From the NCBI GenBank assembly GCA_002634385.1, contig NSJL01000007.1:1-64000 (forward strand): DNA of 64,000 nucleotides, given 5' to 3'. Numbering within the stretch: the stretch's first letter is position 1; every line of letters starts with the position of its first letter. The translations under genes were made by a program, and so were the position numbers. Under the pieces are notes generated by a model. The model was not told the origin of the DNA. It made no database searches and saw nothing but the letters and a program-made list of their open reading frames with translations. The DNA comes from Nitrospira sp. (GTDB lineage Bacteria; Nitrospirota; Thermodesulfovibrionia; Thermodesulfovibrionales; Dissulfurispiraceae). Below, in pieces: positions 45,948 to 54,025 of this stretch.

Positions 45948-46643
45948 CTACACGATTCCTTTCTCCTTCAGGCTCACATATCTCCCGTCGCCGATGATCA
46001 CATGGTCGAGCACGGGAATTCCCATGATCTCTCCGGCATTCTTCAGCCTTTCGGTGACGGCCAGATCATCCCTGCTCGGTGCAGGATCTCCGCTGGGATG
46101 GTTGTGCACGAAAATGACCGAAGCAGCCGATTCTTTTACCGCCTCCTTGAATGCCTCCCGCGGATGGATCAGGGAGTTGGTGAGGGTGCCCTCCGAAATT
46201 TTGCACTCCCGAAGAAGCCTGTTCTTCGCATCCAGAAGAACACCGATGAAATATTCCTTTTTGAGATTTTTGAAGCGCGGGGCAAAATAGGTGTACAGGG
46301 CATGGCTGGAAGAGAAGGAGGGTTTGCCCTCCGAAGATTCACTCATCAGCCGTTTCCCCAATTCGAAAGCAGCCTTGAGTTGGGCTATCTTGGCGGTCCC
46401 CAGCCCCTTCAGCACGCTCAATTCGGCAAGGGAGGCGGTATCGATGCTCCTCAGTGTGTGAAATCTCTCCAGAAGGGACAAGGCCAGGCTCAGAACGCCC
46501 CCTTCCCCGCTGCCGGTCCTGAGAATGATGGCGAGGAGGTGCGCATCGGAGAGGTTCTCCGCCCCGTGCCTGAGAAGCCTCTCCCGCGGCCTCTCGCTCT
46601 CGGGCCAATTCTTTATCCTGTGTTTCCCCGAATCTTCCGTCAC
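45948..46643 (-). CDS. radC: RadC family JAB-domain protein
   Basis: 231 aa. UPF0758 layout: an N-terminal helix-hairpin-helix (LSDAHLLAIILRTG, LKGLGTAKIAQLKAA) and a C-terminal JAB/MPN domain with HNHPSGDPAPSRDDLA (metal-binding HxH...D). The role is unsettled; genetic links to DNA repair have been questioned. It precedes purH on the same strand. Confidence 0.95.
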   Translation of the reverse strand: MTEDSGKHRIKNWPESERPRERLLRHGAENLSDAHLLAIILRTGSGEGGVLSLALSLLERFHTLRSIDTASLAELSVLKGLGTAKIAQLKAAFELGKRLMSESSEGKPSFSSSHALYTYFAPRFKNLKKEYFIGVLLDAKNRLLRECKISEGTLTNSLIHPREAFKEAVKESAASVIFVHNHPSGDPAPSRDDLAVTERLKNAGEIMGIPVLDHVIIGDGRYVSLKEKGIV

Positions 46644-46726
46644 TTTCCGCCCGCCGATCTCTCTGTTGCTTTCAGATGAAAGTCTATATCATAGCACTTT
46701 TCCCTTTTGCGGTGTAAAGAAGGAAA

Positions 46727-46760
46727 GGGATTGCTTCAGGATACGACCCTTCGCAATGAC
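46727..46760. repeat. Interspersed repeat, GGGATTGCTTC...TTCGCAATGAC
   Basis: 34 bp matching 62679-62712 at 31 positions; this family is common as GTCATTGCGA...TCGCAATGAC inverted repeats in related genomes. The rest of 46644-46930 shows no gene. Confidence 0.7.
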
Positions 46761-46930
46761 AAAGATCAGGGAGAGGTAAAGGTAGAAGTAGAGAAGAAGA
46801 CAGAAGTGAAAGAGGATTCCCCTTCTCAAAGAGAGTGACAGGGGGCAGGGGGTATCCTCTTCTCTGCAGCGAGCGTCGGGAACGGCAGCGATGGCCGGAC
46901 GCCGGGGAATCGCGTCCTGCCAGCATTCCG

Positions 46931-48925
46931 CTACTTGACCCTTGCCCCCGGTTTCACTTCCCTGTCGAGGGCTAGAATAGAGAGGGTCCCCTCATCGTCC
47001 GTCGCCGCAAGGAGCATTCCCTGGGACTCCACCCCCATCAGCTTCGCGGGCTTCAGGTTCGCCACCACGACAATCCGCTTTCCGACCAGGTACTCAGGGT
47101 CGTACGATTTTCCGATCCCCGCCACAATCTGCCGCTCCTCACCGGTATCCACCCTCAGCTTGATCAGCTTCTCCGACTTCTCCACCCGCTCGGCGCTGAT
47201 CACCCTGCCCACTTTCAACTCCACCTTCGCAAAATCCTCTATGCCGATCAGCTCTTGCACACCCTGTTCCATCTTCGCTGGTCTCTCCTTTTTCTTTTCG
47301 GCCTTTTGGGTCTTCTCCTCTTTCTTCCCGGCCGTCTCGATACGGGGGAAAAGCTGTTCCCCCCTGGCAACCGTAACAGGATAGTCCGGCGTCCACCCGC
47401 CCCATTGAAACAGGGAGTTCCCGTCCTCGGGACTCTGCCCATGAAGACCCTGCCGCACCTCATCGGTAAGGGAACGGAGCCCGATCTGTTTCCATATTCT
47501 CTCCGCCGTCCCGGGCATGAAGGGATACAGGGCCAGTGCGGCAAGCCTCAGGGACTCCCAGAGGTTGTACATGACCGTCACGAGCCTGTCCGGGTCGCTC
47601 TTGGCAAGCTTCCAGGGCTCCTCACGGGCGATATAATTGTTGCCGGCCCCGATCATATCCCAAATGCTTTCAAGGATGAGGTTAAAGTGCAGCCGTGACC
47701 AATATTCTTCCCGATAGGCTCCCGAAAGCGCATTGATGCACTCAGCACCAAACTCATTTTCAAACCGTACCATTGAGTATGACACCGGGCGCTTGATAGC
47801 GCCGCCGAAATATTTCTCCGCCATGGTGAGAAACCTGCTCAGGAGATTGCCGAGATCGTTGGCGAGATCGGTGTTGATACGCCGGATCAGGGCATTCTCA
47901 GAAAAATCCCCGTCGAGGCCGAAGGTCACCTCCCGGAAGAGGAAGTACCGGAAAGCGTCCACCCCGTACCTGTCTGCCACGGCATTGGGATCCACCACAT
48001 TCCCGACAGACTTCGACATCTTCTGTCCGCCGACAGTCCACCAGCCGTGGGCGAAGAGGGTGCGCGGCAGGGGAAGTCCCAGCGCCATGAGCATGGTGGA
48101 CCAGTACACCGCATGGGTGGTGAGGATATCCTTGCCGATGAGATGGCAATCGGCAGGCCACCACTTCCCCTCAGTGCCGTTTGCCGGCGCAAGGTACTTC
48201 GTCGCGGAGTAGTAGTTGACCAGGGCGTCGCACCAGACATAGGTCGTATACTCCCCGTCAAAGGGGAGGGGGATGCCCCAGGCAAGCCGCTGCTTCGGAC
48301 GGGATATGCAGAGATCTCCCAGGGGCTGGCTCCTGAGGAAGCCCAGGACCTCGTTCTTCCTCGTCTCGGGCAGGATATACAGGGAATTCTTCTCGATGTG
48401 CTCTATCAGGGCATCCCGGTACCGGGACATCAGGAAGAAATAATTGCTCTCCTCGATAGACTCTACCAGCCTCCCGCAATCGGGACACCTGCCCTCCACC
48501 AGGTCCTTCGCGGTCCAGAACCGTTCGCACGGAGTGCAGTACATGCCGGAGTAAGTGCGCCTCTCTATCTCCCCCTTCTCCCACAACTGCTGCAACAGCT
48601 CCTGCACAATCTTTATATGCTCTTCGTCGGTGGTCCTGATGAAGGCGTCATTACTGATATGCAGCTTTTGCCAGAGCGCCTTGAAGTTCCCCACCATGCT
48701 GTCCGCATGCTCTTTGGGCAATTTTCCCCTTTCCCTCGCCGCCTTTTCCACCTTCTGTCCGTGCTCGTCCGTTCCGGTGAGGAAAAAGACATCGTCACCC
48801 CTCAACCGGTGATACCGGGCAAGGATATCCGCCGCTACGGTGGTATAGGCATGGCCGATATGGGGGACATCGTTTACATAATAAATAGGGGTCGTTACAT
48901 AGAAGCCCTTTGTATCTGTGGTCAT
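46931..48925 (-). CDS. metG: Methionine--tRNA ligase
   Basis: 664 aa class I synthetase with the zinc-binding insertion (CTPCERF...CPDCG), HIGH-type signature PHIGHAYT near the N-terminus, and GGQKMSKSVGN (KMSKS loop). Anticodon-binding helices follow, and a C-terminal EMAP-like tRNA-binding domain (FAKVELKVGRVISAE...ANLKPAKLMGVESQGMLLA). Overlaps the next gene upstream by ATGA. Confidence 0.97.
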   Translation of the reverse strand: MTTDTKGFYVTTPIYYVNDVPHIGHAYTTVAADILARYHRLRGDDVFFLTGTDEHGQKVEKAARERGKLPKEHADSMVGNFKALWQKLHISNDAFIRTTDEEHIKIVQELLQQLWEKGEIERRTYSGMYCTPCERFWTAKDLVEGRCPDCGRLVESIEESNYFFLMSRYRDALIEHIEKNSLYILPETRKNEVLGFLRSQPLGDLCISRPKQRLAWGIPLPFDGEYTTYVWCDALVNYYSATKYLAPANGTEGKWWPADCHLIGKDILTTHAVYWSTMLMALGLPLPRTLFAHGWWTVGGQKMSKSVGNVVDPNAVADRYGVDAFRYFLFREVTFGLDGDFSENALIRRINTDLANDLGNLLSRFLTMAEKYFGGAIKRPVSYSMVRFENEFGAECINALSGAYREEYWSRLHFNLILESIWDMIGAGNNYIAREEPWKLAKSDPDRLVTVMYNLWESLRLAALALYPFMPGTAERIWKQIGLRSLTDEVRQGLHGQSPEDGNSLFQWGGWTPDYPVTVARGEQLFPRIETAGKKEEKTQKAEKKKERPAKMEQGVQELIGIEDFAKVELKVGRVISAERVEKSEKLIKLRVDTGEERQIVAGIGKSYDPEYLVGKRIVVVANLKPAKLMGVESQGMLLAATDDEGTLSILALDREVKPGARVK

Positions 48926-49923
48926 TTTTTGAAGCGTCTCCTCCTCCTGTAGTGCTCGTGCTTCTTATCCTGCTTCTGCTGTTCCGCAGGGGCCTCTTTC
49001 CCCGGCGAGGCGGCGGGGGTAGCGGGAGATGCAGGAGCCGAAGAGGCGGGGACAGGGGCGACAGAGGGTGCGGAAGTCCGGGGGGGTGCATTCTTTTCCC
49101 TGCTTCTGCCTTTCTCCCTGTCCCGTTCCCGGAGGCGCTCAGCGCCTTTCCCCGGCAGGGCATGCCTCCGCGGGCACTCGGGTTTTGCCAGAATAGTGGA
49201 TATCTTTTTCTCCACCACCTCCAGGGGAGCATCTTCGGCTCCCATGGGGATCTCATCATCCGAGGCAATGCTCTCCAGGTCCCCGTCATACTCGTAGCGG
49301 AGGCAGCACATAAGCCTGCTGCAGAGCCCCGAGAGCTTGCCCACATTGAGGACCAGCTCCTGCCTCTTCGCCATCTTGATCGAGACGGGATCGAAGGACG
49401 TAAGAAAGGTGGTGCAGCACAGCTCCCTTCCGCAGATTCCGAAGCCGCCGAGGAGTTTTGCCTCATCCCTCACCCCGATCTGCCTCATCTCGATCCGGGT
49501 TCTGAACCGCGCGGCCAGGTCCTTCACCAATTCTCTGAAGTCGATCCTGCCGTCCGCGGTGAAATAAAAGATGATGCGTTTTCTGTCGAGGGTCGCTTCC
49601 GCTCCGACCAGTTTCATGGGCAGGCCCCGCGCCATGATCCTTTCGAGGCAGAAAGCCCGGGCGTCCTTCTCGAGCTTCTTGTTTTCCTCCCGTGCCCTCA
49701 GGTCCTCTTCGGTCACCAGCCGCAAAACCTTCTTCAGCTCTCTTTCCGGGGCATCGATGGAGCGTCTCTCCCGCACCGCCGTTCCGATGCTGAGTCCGAA
49801 ATCGGACTCCACCACTACGGAATCCCCTTCCTTTACCTCTATGCCGTCCACGTCAAAATCGTAGATTTTTCCGCACGGCTTGAAACGTATTCCGACAACA
49901 TCCGGCATGTATCTCCTCCGCAT
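48922..49923 (-). CDS. ricT: PSP1-domain protein (RicT/YaaT-like)
   Basis: 333 aa. PSP1 core at about 1-260: VGIRFKPCGKIYDFDVDG, CLERIMARGLPMKLVGAEAT, FYFTADGRIDFRELVKDLAARFRTRIEMRQIGVRDEAKLLGGFGICGRELCCTTFL, LCSRLMCCLRYEYDG; the clustered Cys fit the Fe-S/RNase-Y-complex RicT family. The Pro/Ala-rich C-terminal 70 residues are an unusual low-complexity tail ending in KK-rich HEHYRRRRRFKK. It sits between holB and metG, a common neighbourhood. Confidence 0.85.
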   Translation of the reverse strand: MRRRYMPDVVGIRFKPCGKIYDFDVDGIEVKEGDSVVVESDFGLSIGTAVRERRSIDAPERELKKVLRLVTEEDLRAREENKKLEKDARAFCLERIMARGLPMKLVGAEATLDRKRIIFYFTADGRIDFRELVKDLAARFRTRIEMRQIGVRDEAKLLGGFGICGRELCCTTFLTSFDPVSIKMAKRQELVLNVGKLSGLCSRLMCCLRYEYDGDLESIASDDEIPMGAEDAPLEVVEKKISTILAKPECPRRHALPGKGAERLRERDREKGRSREKNAPPRTSAPSVAPVPASSAPASPATPAASPGKEAPAEQQKQDKKHEHYRRRRRFKK

Positions 49924-49934
49924 TCGCCCATAGC

Positions 49935-50939
49935 CTAGTAGCTATGTACCATCAGTGATCTCATTATCTGCGCGACATAATTCCATGATATGGACTTATT
50001 GAGATTAAAATCAAGGAGACTGCGAAGAGAGAGCAATTCCCGGTAGGCCTCGAAAGCCGCCCCCAGGACCCGGTCCGGCTGCTCCCCGGCGGAGGACCCT
50101 TCGCCCCCTCCAGCGTTACGGGATGCCCCCCGGATATGCCGCCCGGGGTCCGCCCCGTACAAGAGGTCGGACTCGTTTCCGGTAACGGCAAAAACCACCC
50201 TGTCCCGCAAGAAGAGGGTTGCAAGATCGAGCCATGATTTCATGGCGTTCTTGTCCTCCCACACCTCCCGCGCATCGCCCTGCTCCATGCTGCGGAGAAG
50301 TTTCAGAAACCACTCTCTCTCCCCCGCAAGATCCCTTGAGAGCGCGATCCCGGGCCTTCCCATGGAGAGCTTGAGAACAGCATCCAGCGCACCGTCCTCC
50401 ACTGCCCCGGAAAGCACCTTCCTGCACCCCTCCCCGGAGAGAGGATACAGCCGTATGGTGATGCACCGGGAGCGGATGGTATCCGGAAGGCCGTCAGGAT
50501 TGGAAGCAATGAGGAGGATAAGGCTGTCGGAGGGAGGCTCCTCGAGAGTTTTGAGAAAGGCATTGGCCGCATTGAGGTTCATGGCATCCGCATCATCGAT
50601 AATGACCACTTTCCTCCTGCCCTCGAAGGGCCTCAGGGAGAGAACCTCTTCCAGCCTGCGGATAGCGTCGATCTTGATTTCCCCTTCTTCGGGGAGCAGC
50701 AGGATGACATCGGGGTGCACCCCGGCATCCGTCTTCCTGCACGACGGGCAGTGATCACAGCAGTCATCCTCCACCGGGCTCAGGCAGTTGACAGCCTTCG
50801 CATAGTTGACCGCAGTGCGCATTTTCCCGATTCCCGTGTCGCCGGACAGAAGCACCGCGGAAGGAACCCGGTTCCTCCTGAGGGTCCCGAAAAGGATCCG
50901 CAACGCCCTCTCCTGTCCGATTATCTCCCTGAGAGCCAT
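49935..50939 (-). CDS. holB: DNA polymerase III subunit delta'
   Basis: 334 aa clamp-loader subunit. It begins MALREIIGQERALRILFGTL, with Walker-type LLSGDTGIGK, a zinc finger (CLSPVEDDCCDHCPSC), VVIIDDADAMNLNAANAFLKTLEEPPSDSL, and sensor-1 IASNPDGL. Downstream of tmk on the same strand. Confidence 0.92.
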   Translation of the reverse strand: MALREIIGQERALRILFGTLRRNRVPSAVLLSGDTGIGKMRTAVNYAKAVNCLSPVEDDCCDHCPSCRKTDAGVHPDVILLLPEEGEIKIDAIRRLEEVLSLRPFEGRRKVVIIDDADAMNLNAANAFLKTLEEPPSDSLILLIASNPDGLPDTIRSRCITIRLYPLSGEGCRKVLSGAVEDGALDAVLKLSMGRPGIALSRDLAGEREWFLKLLRSMEQGDAREVWEDKNAMKSWLDLATLFLRDRVVFAVTGNESDLLYGADPGRHIRGASRNAGGGEGSSAGEQPDRVLGAAFEAYRELLSLRSLLDFNLNKSISWNYVAQIMRSLMVHSY

Positions 50940-51006
50940 TTGCCCGAAAGCCTCCTATCCCGTATGCGCATTGCCCCCGCATCCATTCTCTTCACGGTAT
51001 TCATGG

Positions 51007-51660
51007 TCACCCCGCCGCACATCCGGTACGGTCCCGTATCTCCGCCGCAACGATCTCCCATACCCGGGCACTCACTTCCCCGGCGGGCAGCGACGCATCC
51101 ACCATCCTGACGCGCCGTGGCTCCGTCTCGGCGATGCGGAGATACCCGTCCCGCACCTTCCGGTGAAACTCGATATCCTCGAGCTCGAAACGGTCGACCT
51201 TGCGCGCCCCGCGGTTTCTTCGCAACCCCGTCTCGACATCGAGATCGAAAAGGAGGGTGAGGTCGGGCCGGAGTCCCCCCGTTGCCAATGCATCCAGGGA
51301 GGCGATAAGGCCCGGATCGATTCCCCGCGCATAACTCTGGTAGGCGATGGTGGAGTCAGTGAAGCGGTCGGTGATCACCACTTTCCCCGCCCGCACCGAA
51401 GGAAGAATTTTTTCAGTCAGATGCTGCACCCGCGCGGCATTGTACAAAAGGAGCTCCGTCATGGGGGACATTTCCCGGTGGTCGGGCATGAGGAGGATCT
51501 CCCGTATCCTGTCGCTGATGACCGTCCCCCCCGGCTCGCGGGTCAGCACTACCTCATACCCCTCGCCGCCGAGGCGCTCCGCAAGGATCCGAGCCTGTGT
51601 CGTCTTGCCCGTTCCCTCTATGCCTTCCAATGAAATAAAAAATCCCTTTTTCCGTATCAT
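51007..51660 (-). CDS. tmk: Thymidylate kinase
   Basis: 217 aa. Walker A GIEGTGKTTQ, the DR-type TREPGGT motif and DRFTDSTIAYQSYARG lid/substrate motif identify dTMP kinase. It phosphorylates dTMP to dTDP for DNA synthesis. Ordered tmk-holB-ricT-metG on the minus strand. Confidence 0.96.
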   Translation of the reverse strand: MIRKKGFFISLEGIEGTGKTTQARILAERLGGEGYEVVLTREPGGTVISDRIREILLMPDHREMSPMTELLLYNAARVQHLTEKILPSVRAGKVVITDRFTDSTIAYQSYARGIDPGLIASLDALATGGLRPDLTLLFDLDVETGLRRNRGARKVDRFELEDIEFHRKVRDGYLRIAETEPRRVRMVDASLPAGEVSARVWEIVAAEIRDRTGCAAG

Positions 51661-51760
51661 TCTGTACCTTTAGGGCTGTACCTTCATGGCTTGATCTCGC
51701 GACAAAATACCGTGTGCACACGACCTGGCCGGGAAGTGCGGCAGGGAAAAGAACCGCCAG

Positions 51761-52780
51761 CTACCCCACTGCCTCTTTCAGCCGCAGCAGCACCTGGAAG
51801 ATCTTCGTGGTCTCCTCGATGCTCCGGGAGCCGGTGCCGCAGGACGGGGTCAGGAGGATGCGCGACCGTACCAGGTCGGAGGGTACCGGTCCGCTCAGCT
51901 TGCCGAGGTTTCTCTGAAGCAGCGCGGCAACCTGACGGTCGTCCACCGAGCCGATGATATCGGAGGTCGGGACGATGCCCCAGGCAAGATACCCCCCGTC
52001 CCGGAGAAACTGCGTAACCTCTTCGTGGTAGAGGGCAAGGGATCCAAAATATTCGAAGGCGTCGAAATTGACAATCTGCACGCCGCTCTTCATCACCAGC
52101 GGCCAATCCGCCCTGCCGCAGCAGTGGATCCCCGGGATGCCTCCGGCCTCCCTGACAGCAGACGCCATATCCTGCAGGAGACGCAGCGCCTCCTCCGTAT
52201 CCACTCCCAGATAGGCGGAACTCCCCAGCGCCGAAAGGATGGGCTCGTCGATAAAAATAATGACCGTATCCGCATGCTGCCGCAGCATGTCGATCTGCCA
52301 GCGCACCTTGGCCTTGAGCAGCATGGAGGAAATCTCCCTCAACTCCTCATCGAAGAAAACAAACCGTCCGTAGTTGTCTTTCAGCCCCAGCGTAAAGGTC
52401 AGGGGCCCGGTCACATGCCCCTTGAGAGCGGGGAACCTCCGCCCCTTTATCTTCCTCAGAAAGGTATGGAGCCCTGCGGCATAATCCTGGGAGATGGCGA
52501 TCCGCGCCGTATCCGTGCAGGCCTCGTAGAAACGGTCCAGCTCATCGCTGGCATCCCGCATGAGCCACACCACCTCGTCCGCTTCGTTCACCCGGAGGAA
52601 GGGCATCCCCTCGGAGTACTGGAGAAGCATGGACTCTTTGAAAGAGACCTTCGGCAACTGCGGCCAGAAGGGGATATCAACGGACCGGAGCACCAGATCA
52701 CAGGCGTCCTCGGCGTGTGTGTGGGGAAGGCTCCCGATCCCCGTAGTGGAAAAGGGCTTGATCTCGGTCATATCGGACAT
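51761..52780 (-). CDS. Core-MetE-type methyltransferase (UROD/MetE-like)
   Basis: 339 aa, the size of core-MetE proteins that lack the N-terminal folate-binding half of MetE. Zinc ligands are visible in IPGIHCCGRADW and TPSCGTGSRS; STTGIGSLPHT opens the barrel. Core MetE proteins in some bacteria methylate homocysteine from a corrinoid protein; UROD-family alternatives cannot be excluded. A consensus -10 TATAAT ends only 5 nt before ATG 52780, so the transcript is leaderless or begins inside it, favouring ATG 52771 as a possible start. Confidence 0.85.
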   Translation of the reverse strand: MSDMTEIKPFSTTGIGSLPHTHAEDACDLVLRSVDIPFWPQLPKVSFKESMLLQYSEGMPFLRVNEADEVVWLMRDASDELDRFYEACTDTARIAISQDYAAGLHTFLRKIKGRRFPALKGHVTGPLTFTLGLKDNYGRFVFFDEELREISSMLLKAKVRWQIDMLRQHADTVIIFIDEPILSALGSSAYLGVDTEEALRLLQDMASAVREAGGIPGIHCCGRADWPLVMKSGVQIVNFDAFEYFGSLALYHEEVTQFLRDGGYLAWGIVPTSDIIGSVDDRQVAALLQRNLGKLSGPVPSDLVRSRILLTPSCGTGSRSIEETTKIFQVLLRLKEAVG

Positions 52781-52785
52781 AGATT

Positions 52786-52791
52786 ATTATA
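52786..52791 (-). promoter_or_regulatory. Consensus -10 TATAAT, 5 nt from the start codon
   Basis: Minus strand TATAAT at 52786-52791 upstream of ATG 52780. The -35 match is weak. Confidence 0.5.
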
Positions 52792-52873
52792 GCAAATGAG
52801 AAAACGAAAAATGTAAAATACGGAGGTTTGTAGAAGGTGATCACCACATTCCTGAAAACGAAGGGCGGAAACC

Positions 52874-53638
52874 ATGCGGTACGGAAGGGGAGCGGAAAGC
52901 ATACTGGCGAGGATTGTCCTGCTTTTGCTCCTGTTTGCCGCGGTACCCGCCTCCGGCCTCACCTTGGAAGAAATCAACGCCCTCCAATCAGAGGTGAGGG
53001 ACAGACCCCTGGGGGAGAGGATCGCCCTGTTTGCGGAAAAGTTCGTCGGAACCCCCTACGACCCCGACCCGAGGGGAGCCTATGTTACCGGGGAGACGAT
53101 TGTGGCGGACGGCGAGGTGGACTGCATGTACCTGGTCTTCAGGGCGGTGGAACTGGCGCTGAGCAGCACCCCGGAAGAGGCGGTCCGGGCGGCGCTGGAC
53201 AAACGCTTCGTTACCGCGGGTGTCCTCGTGGAGGGACGGGTAAGCAACTACGAGGACCGCTTCGCGTACGGCGAGGACATGATCAAGAGCGGTAAATGGG
53301 GACGGGATATCACCGCGGAGATTGGCAAGACAGTCCGCGTCAGGAAAGTGCGGGACGGTGACTACGCAGACATCCTCCCCCCCCGGGAGCTCCTCGGCGG
53401 GATGGAGAAGCTACGGAGCGGAGATATCATCTTTTTCACCAAGACCCCGGGGAAAGAGGTGGCGGGGGAGCTTGTGGGACACCTCGGCATCGTCATAACG
53501 GAAAAGCTCCCTCACCCCGGGATCTATGTGATACACGCGAGCGGAAAAAAAGGCAAAGGAGGCGCGGTAAAGAAAGTCTCACTGAAAGAGTATCTCAAGA
53601 AAATGCCCTTTGCAGGGGCGAAGATAACACGCTTCTGA
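52874..53638 (+). CDS. Exported DUF1460-like cell-wall amidase/peptidase
   Basis: 254 aa. A signal peptide (ILARIVLLLLLFAAVPASG) then a papain-like fold: the Cys in VDCMYLVFRAVEL, His in GHLGIVI, and a VIHASGK segment with a following acidic/Lys region. The pattern (PYDPDP..., DC, SGDIIFF, GHLGIVI, HAS) resembles DUF1460/NlpC-P60 relatives that cleave peptidoglycan peptides. Diverges from the core-MetE gene. Confidence 0.7.
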   Translation: MRYGRGAESILARIVLLLLLFAAVPASGLTLEEINALQSEVRDRPLGERIALFAEKFVGTPYDPDPRGAYVTGETIVADGEVDCMYLVFRAVELALSSTPEEAVRAALDKRFVTAGVLVEGRVSNYEDRFAYGEDMIKSGKWGRDITAEIGKTVRVRKVRDGDYADILPPRELLGGMEKLRSGDIIFFTKTPGKEVAGELVGHLGIVITEKLPHPGIYVIHASGKKGKGGAVKKVSLKEYLKKMPFAGAKITRF

Positions 53639-53643
53639 CCGCC

Positions 53644-53847
53644 TCACATCTTTGCGAGGATTTCCGGGAATTGGATCTTGAAATCGGGGTGCATCCTCCC
53701 CAGGAAGATCTTCAACGCCTTCAGCTCCAGCTTCAGATCGTCCATTTCCTTCAACGACGTCTCCAGCTTTATCACTTTATCGGCAAGAGTCTTCAGTTCC
53801 TGCTCTACGAGGCCTAAACGGTCCTGCAAAAGAATAATATCTTTCAT
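53644..53847 (-). CDS. Small coiled-coil protein
   Basis: 67 aa, heptad-like leucines (LLQDRLGLVEQELKTLADKV) and no other feature. Not recognised. It follows the 30-aa basic gene on the same strand by 12 bp. Confidence 0.6.
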   Translation of the reverse strand: MKDIILLQDRLGLVEQELKTLADKVIKLETSLKEMDDLKLELKALKIFLGRMHPDFKIQFPEILAKM

Positions 53848-53859
53848 AGGCGGCTCCCC

Positions 53860-53952
53860 TTATTTTCTCCGCTGAGATCTTGTCTGTTTGCGAAGTTTCT
53901 TGTGTTTGTGCTTGCGCATCTTTTTCTTGCGCCACTTGACGACGTTCCCCAC
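53860..53952 (-). CDS. Small basic AURKAIP1/COX24-type protein (30 aa)
   Basis: From GTG 53952: MGNVVKWRKKKMRKHKHKKL then RKQTRSQRRK. AAAGGAGGTGATG lies just before it, a strong ribosome site. The WRKKKMRKHKHKKLRK core matches small bacterial proteins related to mitochondrial ribosome-associated AURKAIP1/COX24, so a ribosomal role is likely. Confidence 0.75.
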   Translation of the reverse strand: MGNVVKWRKKKMRKHKHKKLRKQTRSQRRK

Positions 53953-54025
53953 ACCATCACCTCCTTTATAAAAAATCAAGTAAGAAGCTCTTTTTACGTC
54001 CCACTTCTCACTTCCGACTTCTCAC